DNA from: Bosea sp. BIWAKO-01
GTDB taxonomy: Bacteria; Pseudomonadota; Alphaproteobacteria; Rhizobiales; Beijerinckiaceae
DNA: 64,000 nucleotides
NCBI RefSeq assembly: GCF_001748145.1
Contig: NZ_BCQA01000001.1
Location: 4,986,501 to 5,050,500 of the forward strand
Direction of reading: 5' to 3'
Below, piece by piece: positions 58,459-64,000 of the stretch (position 1 is the stretch's first letter; the number at the start of each line of letters is the position of its first letter). The notes under the pieces were generated by a model. It did not search any database. It saw nothing but the letters and a program-made list of their open reading frames with translations, and had not been told where the DNA came from. A program made the translations under genes and the position numbers.

Positions 58459-59972
58459 TATTGTCCCCGGCCAGCGCGTGCCGCGAAACGGATTGCTTCC
58501 TCTGCTGCCTTGAACAGGGCCTTGGCCTTGTTGATGCACTCGAGCTGTTCGGAGGCCGGGTTCGAATCATAGACAATGCCGGCGCCGGCCTGGACATGCA
58601 TGCGGCCGTCCTTCACCACGGCGGTGCGCAGCACGATGCAGGTGTCCATTTCGCCATTAGCACCGAAATAGCCGATGCAGCCGCCATAGGCGCCGCGTGC
58701 GTCATGTTCCATCTCATCGATGATCTCCATGGCACGTACCTTCGGTGCCCCGGAGACGGTGCCGGCCGGGAAGCCCGCGGCGAGTGCGGCCAGCGCATCA
58801 TGCTGCGGGTCAATCGTTCCCTCGACATTGGAAACGATGTGCATGACCTGGCTGTAACGTTCGATGAAGAAGGAATCCGTGACCTTGACCGAGCCGATCT
58901 GCGCAACGCGGCCGACGTCGTTGCGGCCAAGATCGAGCAGCATCAGATGCTCGGCCCGTTCCTTGGGGTCGGCCAGCAGTTCCTCGGCGAGCGCCGTATC
59001 CTCTTCGGCCGTCGCGCCGCGCCGTCGCGTGCCGGCGATCGGCCGGATGGTGACCGTATCGTCGCGCAGCCGGACCAGGATCTCGGGGCTCGAACAGACG
59101 ATCTGGAAATCAGCGAAGTCGAGATAGCACAGAAACGGCGCCGGGTTGACGCGCCGCAGCGCCCGGTAAAGCGCAAAGGAGGGCAGGGCGAAGGGCGCCT
59201 CGAAACGCTGCGACAGCACGACCTGGAAGATGTCGCCGGCGCGGATATAGTCCTGCGCCCGCGCCACCATGGCGTGAAACTCGGCCTCGGTCGTGTTGGA
59301 AACGATGTCGGGCTGCGGCAGCGCGGCGATATCGATGTCGGCTTCCGGGGGGAGAGGACCCTCGAGGATATCCGTGACCCGGTCGAGCCGCTCCTGCGCC
59401 CTCTCATGGGCGACGCGCGCGGCAACGCCCGGTTGCTGGCGGATGGGCGTCACGAGATGGATCTCGTCGCGCACGGAATCAAACACCACCATCAGGGTGG
59501 GGCGGGTCAGGATCGCGTCGGGGACGCCGGTTCCGGTGTCCTTTGGCTGCGGCAGCCGCTCCATCAGCCGCACCATGTCGTAGCCGAGATAGCCGAAGAC
59601 GCCGGCCGCCATCGGGGGCAGGCCATCCTCGTCGGGGATAGCGCTCTCGCCGAGCAGAGCCCGCAGGCTCTCGAAGGCGGGGCGCGGATCGGCGACAAAG
59701 GTCTCGCCCAAAGCCGGCCGGCAAAGCGAAGCCTCGCCACGATGGCAGCGCCAGATCACGTCCGGCTCGATGCCGATCATCGAATAGCGTCCGCGTACGG
59801 CGCCCCCCTCGACTGATTCGAGCAGGAAACTCGGGCCGGACGTGGCGTGCCTCAGCTTCATGAAGGCGGCGACGGGCGTCTCGCAATCACCGACCAGAAC
59901 GCGCCGCAGAAGCTGCGGCACTCCTGCGTCATACGCCTCCGCAAAGGAGGACAGATCGGAGGGCGCAGACAT
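58458..59972 (-). CDS. trpE: anthranilate synthase component I TrpE
   Basis: TrpE makes anthranilate from chorismate. The 504-residue protein has the chorismate-binding motifs: RFEAPFALPSFALYRAL and RVNPAPFLCYLDF, SSPEILVRL, IRPIAGTRRRGATAEED, LMLLDLGRNDVGRVA and PAGTVSGAPKVRAMEIID, with GAYGGCIGYFG near the end. Its start overlaps the ppiD stop by one base (TGATG). With no gap upstream there is no room for a trpL-type attenuator directly before it. Confidence 0.96.
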   Translation of the reverse strand: MSAPSDLSSFAEAYDAGVPQLLRRVLVGDCETPVAAFMKLRHATSGPSFLLESVEGGAVRGRYSMIGIEPDVIWRCHRGEASLCRPALGETFVADPRPAFESLRALLGESAIPDEDGLPPMAAGVFGYLGYDMVRLMERLPQPKDTGTGVPDAILTRPTLMVVFDSVRDEIHLVTPIRQQPGVAARVAHERAQERLDRVTDILEGPLPPEADIDIAALPQPDIVSNTTEAEFHAMVARAQDYIRAGDIFQVVLSQRFEAPFALPSFALYRALRRVNPAPFLCYLDFADFQIVCSSPEILVRLRDDTVTIRPIAGTRRRGATAEEDTALAEELLADPKERAEHLMLLDLGRNDVGRVAQIGSVKVTDSFFIERYSQVMHIVSNVEGTIDPQHDALAALAAGFPAGTVSGAPKVRAMEIIDEMEHDARGAYGGCIGYFGANGEMDTCIVLRTAVVKDGRMHVQAGAGIVYDSNPASEQLECINKAKALFKAAEEAIRFAARAGRGQ

Positions 59973-61888
59973 CAGTTCTGCGCGCCGCCGGTGGCGTTCC
60001 GGAAGGCCGTCTCGTTGACCGTGACGCCGAGATTGCTCTGCAGTTTCGCGACATACTGCGCGAGGATATCCTCGCTGACGCTGGAGCCGAGCAGGCGGGC
60101 GAAGTTCTCCGCTTCCTGTGTCGTGCGGGCATAGGGCGGTACCGTCGCAGAAACGACCTTGAAGAGTATGCGCCCGCTGTCGCCTGCGCCCAGCGCCGAG
60201 TTGCTCTTGCCGACAGGCGTTCCGAAGATCAGGCTGACGACATTGGCGGGCAATTCCGGCTTCTGGTCCTGCCGCCCCAACTCCGCCGCCTGTTCGACAA
60301 CCAGGCCGGCCGAGGCGGCCACGGCATCGAAGGCCTCGCCTGAATCGAGACGCTGCACCAGTTCGCGGGCCTTGGCCGAGAGCTTGCTCGCCACCTCGTC
60401 TGCCCGCCATTGACGCTCGACCTCGCCCTTGACCTCGTCAAAGGTCCGCTCGCGCGAGGGTTCGATCTTGGTCACATCGAACCAGACATAGCCCGTGTCG
60501 CGCGGCAGGCGAATGGCCTCGTTGTCGACGCCGATATCGGAACGGAAGATGGCGGGAAGCGTGGCGTCGCCGCCGGGCAGGGGCTGCTCCTGCGTGCCGT
60601 CCGGCTTGCCTAGGCTGGCATCGACCGGGCCGACCGTCAGCAGGGGCAGATTGAACTCGCGTGCGATCTCGGCAAGCGGCTTGGCTGCGGCCCGCTGGTC
60701 CTCGATCCGGTCATGCAGGTCCGTGAGCTGGCTGGCGGCCTTGCTGGTCGCGACGTCCTTGCGCACCTCGGCAGCAACCTCCTCGAAGGGCCGGACATGC
60801 TCGAGTTCGATCGTCGGGACGCGGAGGAGCACTGAGCCGAAGGCGCTGGCGACCGGAGCGCTGACGGCTCCCTGGGCAAGCGCGAACGCGGCCTCGCGCA
60901 CGGCCGGATCGAAGACCTGATTGCGCGTGAAGGTGCCGAGCGTCAGGTCCTTTTCGGCAACATTGCGCGCGGCGGCGATCGCCTCGAACGCTTCGCCGGC
61001 ATCGATCTTCGCCTTGGCGGCCTGCGCCTCCTCGGCATTCGGGAAGGTGATCTGCTGGATCGTGCGCTTCTCGGGGGAACCAAAGCGCTGCGCCTTGACC
61101 TGCTCATAGCGGGCCTTGGCTTCTTCGTCGGTGACCTTGCTCGGGTCGGCCAAAGCTTCGGTCGAGATCGTGAGCACGTTGGCGCTACGGAACTCGGGAG
61201 CCCGGAAGCTCGCCTTGCGTTCGTCGAAATAGCCCTTGAGCTGAGCTTCGGTCGGTGCCGCGATCTCACCGGCGGCGGCCGGCGGCAGCTTGGCGAATGT
61301 GACTGCGCGGCGCTCGTTGCGCAGGCGATGTCCCAGTTCCTGCAGCGCGACCGGAGCGGTCACGCCGCCGACCACCATCTCGGCGATCTGCTGGCGCAGG
61401 ATCGTGGCGCGCTGCTCGCGCACATAATTCTGTTCGTTGAGCCCGTTCGAGCGCAGCAATTCGTTGAAGCGGGCCGGCGAGAAGTTGCCGGAGGCATCCC
61501 GGAAGACCGGGTCCTGGAAAATCAGGTTGCGGATGGTGTCGTCGGAGACGGCAAGCCGCATCCGGCTCGCGGTCTGATCGAGCACGGCCTCGGTAACGAG
61601 GCGCGAGAGCACCTGGCGGTCGAGCCCCAGCGCGCGCGCCATTTCCGGAGTGATCGAGCGGCGCTGCTGGCGCGTCAGGTTCTGGACTTCGTTCTGATAG
61701 GCCACGCGCATCTGCTCGAGGCCGATCTCAGTCTTCCCGACCTGAGCGACAGAGTTGCGTCCATACCCCCGGAAGATGTCGCCGATGCCCCAGATCGCGA
61801 AGGACAGGATCAGAAATCCGAACATCACTGTGATGATGAGTTTGCCAATGAGGCCCTGACCCGCCTTGCGGATGCGATTCATCATCAT
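59972..61888 (-). CDS. ppiD: peptidyl-prolyl cis-trans isomerase, PpiD type (SurA_N and parvulin domains)
   Basis: PpiD is a membrane-anchored periplasmic chaperone/isomerase near the Sec exit. The 638-residue protein has an N-terminal helix (LIGKLIITVMFGFLILSFAI), a SurA_N-like helical region with LTRQQRRSITPEMARALGLD and FNELLRSNGLNEQNYVREQR, then a central parvulin domain and a second C-terminal region. Start may be 61888 or the nearby ATG at 61882. A good promoter lies upstream. Confidence 0.93.
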   Translation of the reverse strand: MMMNRIRKAGQGLIGKLIITVMFGFLILSFAIWGIGDIFRGYGRNSVAQVGKTEIGLEQMRVAYQNEVQNLTRQQRRSITPEMARALGLDRQVLSRLVTEAVLDQTASRMRLAVSDDTIRNLIFQDPVFRDASGNFSPARFNELLRSNGLNEQNYVREQRATILRQQIAEMVVGGVTAPVALQELGHRLRNERRAVTFAKLPPAAAGEIAAPTEAQLKGYFDERKASFRAPEFRSANVLTISTEALADPSKVTDEEAKARYEQVKAQRFGSPEKRTIQQITFPNAEEAQAAKAKIDAGEAFEAIAAARNVAEKDLTLGTFTRNQVFDPAVREAAFALAQGAVSAPVASAFGSVLLRVPTIELEHVRPFEEVAAEVRKDVATSKAASQLTDLHDRIEDQRAAAKPLAEIAREFNLPLLTVGPVDASLGKPDGTQEQPLPGGDATLPAIFRSDIGVDNEAIRLPRDTGYVWFDVTKIEPSRERTFDEVKGEVERQWRADEVASKLSAKARELVQRLDSGEAFDAVAASAGLVVEQAAELGRQDQKPELPANVVSLIFGTPVGKSNSALGAGDSGRILFKVVSATVPPYARTTQEAENFARLLGSSVSEDILAQYVAKLQSNLGVTVNETAFRNATGGAQN

Positions 61889-61952
61889 GGGGTCGTTCTT
61901 TCCCTCTCCGGCCGCATCGCTGCGACGCGAGCCTTCGCGTTTTGTGGCGCTG

Positions 61953-61981
61953 CTTATAGGAACCGATCACGCTGCCCGCAA
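61953..61981 (-). promoter_or_regulatory. putative promoter of ppiD-trpE
   Basis: On the minus strand TTGCGG (61981-61976) and TATAAG (61958-61953) are separated by 17 bases, about 65 bases upstream of ppiD. The -35 is the same hexamer as in the lexA promoter. The match is by eye. Confidence 0.55.
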
Positions 61982-62059
61982 TCTTCACCGTGGTCTTGCC
62001 GGCTGATTGCGGCGCGTTGCCGGCGTTGGTAGAGCCCAGAGCGAGAGAAAAGGAGAAGA

Positions 62060-62824
62060 ATGGTGACGCGCAGCATAAAGCCGTTGGTGGCAGGCAATTG
62101 GAAGATGAACGGGCTCAAGGCCGAGCTTGCCATCGCGGCCGAAGTAGCCAGGGGCTATGACCGGGAGCTGAAACACGCTGTCGAGCTCGCCATCTGCCCC
62201 CCGGCGACGCTGCTCTTTGCGATGACGGCAGCACTGACCGGCTCGCGGATTGCCACGGGCGGACAGGATTGCAGTGAGCAGGAAAGCGGCGCGTTCACCG
62301 GGGAGGTCTCCGCCGGCATGCTCGCCGATGCCGGAGCCGGCTATGCCATCGTCGGTCATTCCGAGCGCCGCACCCTCCACGGCGAGACCAATCCGGCCGT
62401 CAAGGCCAAGGCCGAAGCGGCGCAGCGCGCCCTGCTCGTCCCGATCGTCTGCGTCGGCGAGACGCAGGCCGAGCGCGCAGCCGGCAAGGCGCTTGCCGTG
62501 GTCAGGAAACAGCTTCGCGGCTCGGTCCCCGATGCGTCCACGCCCTCGAGCCTCGTCATCGCCTACGAACCGGTCTGGGCTATCGGCACCGGGCTGACCC
62601 CGACCGCCGCCGACGTCGCCGAGATGCACGAGGCGATCCGGAGCGAACTCGGCAAGCTCCTGGGCAAGGCGGCGGCCGCTGGCGTGCGCTTGCTCTATGG
62701 CGGATCGGTCAAACCGTCCAACGCGGCCGAGCTGATGAATGTCCCCCATGTCGACGGTGCGCTCGTCGGCGGCGCCAGTCTCAAGGCCGAGGACTTCCTC
62801 GCTATCGCACGCGCCTGCCGCTGA
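62060..62824 (+). CDS. tpiA: triose-phosphate isomerase
   Basis: TpiA interconverts glyceraldehyde-3-phosphate and dihydroxyacetone phosphate in glycolysis. The 254-residue TIM-barrel protein has VAGNWKMNGL with the catalytic Lys, IVGHSERRT with His, and the catalytic Glu in IAYEPVWAIGTG, followed by the C-terminal phosphate-binding region RLLYGGSVKPSNA. An AAAAGGAGAAG ribosome binding site precedes it. It is divergent from ppiD. Confidence 0.97.
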   Translation: MVTRSIKPLVAGNWKMNGLKAELAIAAEVARGYDRELKHAVELAICPPATLLFAMTAALTGSRIATGGQDCSEQESGAFTGEVSAGMLADAGAGYAIVGHSERRTLHGETNPAVKAKAEAAQRALLVPIVCVGETQAERAAGKALAVVRKQLRGSVPDASTPSSLVIAYEPVWAIGTGLTPTAADVAEMHEAIRSELGKLLGKAAAAGVRLLYGGSVKPSNAAELMNVPHVDGALVGGASLKAEDFLAIARACR

Positions 62825-62984
62825 TCCATGCCGTCGCGTTGACGGCGGCATTGCACGAATGACGCAATTGCCGGGTGGTGCGCCCGGCAACTGCATGCTA
62901 TGTGCGCCGCCGAGCCCGCAATTGGCGGACATGCGGCGCGGGGCACCCTTGTGGCGGCCCGCGTCATACCTATTTCGTGGGATC

Positions 62985-63386
62985 ATGCAGAACGTTCTCA
63001 TCGTCATCCATCTGATCATCGTGATCGCGCTCGTCGGCGTGGTCCTGCTGCAGCGTTCCGAGGGCGGCGGCCTGGGCATGGGTTCGGGCGGTGGCGGCGG
63101 TGTCGGCGGCTTCATGACCGGCCGCGGCCAGGCCAATGCCCTGACCCGCGCGACGGCTATCCTTGCCGGGCTCTTCTTCCTGACCTCGATCGCTCTGGCG
63201 ATCATGGCGACCCATGGGCGGACGCAGCGCTCGATCATCGACGGCGCGCCGGGAACGGCTGCTCCCGCGGCACCGACCGGTCCGAGCGCTCCCAACGCCG
63301 GCGGCGGCGTTCTCGACCAGTTGCGCCAGATGCAGAATCAGGGCGGCTCACAACCGCCGACACCGCCGGCAGCGCCGCAGCAGTGA
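62985..63386 (+). CDS. secG: preprotein translocase subunit SecG
   Basis: SecG is a small membrane subunit of the SecYEG translocon. The 133-residue protein has two membrane helices (MQNVLIVIHLIIVIALVGVV, then RATAILAGLFFLTSIALAIM) around a Gly-rich loop that ends in the conserved GFMTGRG, and a Pro/Ala-rich C-terminal tail. The start at 62985 is chosen because it begins the first helix; the frame is open to 62739, inside tpiA. The 160 bases before it hold no other gene. Confidence 0.94.
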   Translation: MQNVLIVIHLIIVIALVGVVLLQRSEGGGLGMGSGGGGGVGGFMTGRGQANALTRATAILAGLFFLTSIALAIMATHGRTQRSIIDGAPGTAAPAAPTGPSAPNAGGGVLDQLRQMQNQGGSQPPTPPAAPQQ

Positions 63387-63400
63387 CGAGGACAGGGCAG

Positions 63401-63427
63401 GGGCCGGGAAACCGGCCCTTCTCTTTT
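63401..63427 (+). terminator. intrinsic terminator after secG
   Basis: GGGCCGG-gaaa-CCGGCCC forms a perfect 7-bp stem with a GAAA loop, followed by TTCTCTTTT. It is 14 bases after the secG stop. Confidence 0.8.
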
Positions 63428-63528
63428 GGAGAGGCGAAACGCGAGTGTTTGCCGACACATTCCGACGCAAGACGCCGTGTTTTCGGGGTGTCACAGCGAC
63501 ATAGAGTGTGTGTAGGCCGACAAAACTG

Positions 63529-63549
63529 GTGCCGCGACGCGGCACTTTT
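63529..63549 (+). terminator. second terminator-like hairpin in the secG-pyrG gap
   Basis: GTGCCGC-gac-GCGGCAC is a perfect 7-bp stem followed by TTTT. It is over 100 bases after the secG terminator and could end a small transcript originating in the gap. No such RNA is proven. Confidence 0.45.
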
Positions 63550-63555
63550 GGGGGG

Positions 63556-63635
63556 TAGTGCTGCGATTTGTGCTGCACTCGAACCTGGAGGGCCAGTGCG
63601 GTTTTAGTGCAGCGCCGCAGCACTAAAATCGCACT
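63556..63635. repeat. AGTGC/GCACT half-site array with a 16-bp-arm inverted repeat
   Basis: AGTGC half-sites start at 63557, 63595 and 63606 and GCACT half-sites at 63575, 63620 and 63631. The last four make a near-perfect inverted repeat: arms 63595-63610 and 63620-63635 match at 15 of 16 positions (the exception is a G-U pair in RNA) around a 9-base loop. Within each arm the half-sites are 11 bases apart, about one DNA turn. TAGTGCTGCG (63556-63565) can also pair with CGCAGCACTA (63616-63625). It lies about 150 bases upstream of pyrG. No known element is recognised. The rest of the 401-base secG-pyrG gap holds no gene I can support. Confidence 0.7.
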
Positions 63636-63787
63636 AAGCCGTTGAAATATTTAGTAACTCACATCCCTTTTGGGGAAGAGCTGGCGGAAGTCCGGCCCTT
63701 CTCCGTTGTGGACAAGCATAAACAGCAGGGCGGGTCTGCAACGGCGCGCTTAGCGAATCGAAACCCTGGCGTTAAAGGTGATCTCCC

Positions 63788-64000
63788 ATGACGCGGTACG
63801 TTTTCATCACCGGCGGCGTGGTATCCTCGCTTGGCAAGGGCCTCGCGGCGGCAGCTCTCGCAGCTCTCCTGCAGGCACGTGGCTATACGGTCCGTCTGCG
63901 CAAGCTAGATCCCTATCTCAATGTCGATCCGGGCACGATGAGCCCGTATCAGCATGGCGAGGTCTTCGTCACGGATGACGGGGCCGAGACCGATCTCGAT
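63788..64000 (+). CDS. pyrG: CTP synthase, N-terminal part (partial)
   Basis: The first 71 residues are in the window; the gene continues past the edge. The N-terminus [20 protein letters not shown] is the diagnostic start of CTP synthase, with the P-loop-like region, and continues [20 protein letters not shown] and [15 protein letters not shown] with Mg-binding residues. PyrG makes CTP from UTP using glutamine. It follows secG across a 401-base gap with unusual repeats. Confidence 0.97.
   Translation, partial: MTRYVFITGGVVSSLGKGLAAAALAALLQARGYTVRLRKLDPYLNVDPGTMSPYQHGEVFVTDDGAETDLD

Noticed and set aside
63580..63600. tRNA T-loop-like GGTTCGAG on the minus strand
   Set aside because: The flanking bases do not pair as a T-stem, and no anticodon or acceptor arms are present. 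No tRNA gene was found in the window.
63595..63635. Chromosome dimer resolution site (dif) or parS
   Set aside because: The arms do not match the XerC/XerD-binding pattern of dif or the TGTTTCACGTGAAACA parS core.

Overview
This is a GC-rich chromosomal stretch from an alphaproteobacterium, most likely a member of the Hyphomicrobiales (Rhizobiales), perhaps close to Bosea or Methylobacterium. The genus is inference. The reasons are the gene order (rpsB-tsf-pyrH-frr-uppS-cdsA-dxr-rseP-bamA-lpxD-fabZ-lpxA-lpxI-lpxB and gltA-gltX-comEC-lexA-moeA-moaC-trpC-trpD-trpG), the use of LpxI, a short ProRS without an inserted editing domain, a helix-hairpin-helix tail on ribosomal protein S2, and a GTTC-N7-GTTC LexA box. 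Nearly all of the window is core genome. I see no phage, insertion sequence, CRISPR array, tRNA or rRNA.

Layout. 1-3.4 kb: end of fabG, acpP, fabF, mltG (fatty-acid synthesis and a murein transglycosylase). 3.6-5.1 kb: yicC-gmk. 5.1-11.9 kb, minus strand: lptF-lptG-lptD-pdxA-rsmA, an LPS-export operon run into PLP synthesis and rRNA methylation. 12-17.4 kb: pepA, holC, a small lipoprotein, an ABC-F ATPase on the minus strand, and coaD. 17.5-25.8 kb: proS, lolC, lolD, a frameshifted EamA-type exporter on the minus strand, a 36-residue membrane peptide with its own promoter, and dnaE. 25.8-29.1 kb: a short accessory block (nicotinamidase, WYL regulator, VOC protein, EVE protein, secreted protein, YjbR protein).

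29.2-44.9 kb: the translation, isoprenoid and envelope supercluster, from rpsB to lpxB. 44.9-49 kb, minus strand: a lone tricarboxylate-type binding protein, gltA and gltX. 49.1-51.4 kb: comEC, which carries two apparent single-base frameshifts. 51.4-56.3 kb, minus strand: lexA, moeA, moaC, trpC, trpD, trpG. 56.5-57.7 kb: a patatin-like lipoprotein. 57.7-61.9 kb, minus strand: ppiD-trpE-HipA-like kinase, translationally coupled. 62-64 kb: tpiA, secG and the start of pyrG.

The main themes are outer-membrane biogenesis (LptDFG, LolCD, BamA, RseP, PpiD, Lpx enzymes) and translation. The most notable items outside core metabolism are four. First, the 36-aa peptide has a promoter whose spacer holds a near-match to the LexA box, the same arrangement as in the lexA promoter in this window. 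Second, an array of AGTGC/GCACT half-sites forms a 16-bp-arm hairpin upstream of pyrG. Third, comEC and the EamA gene show frameshifts. Fourth, a HipA-like kinase is coupled to trpE. I did not find a convincing new multi-gene system; the window reads as ordinary core genome with these local oddities.
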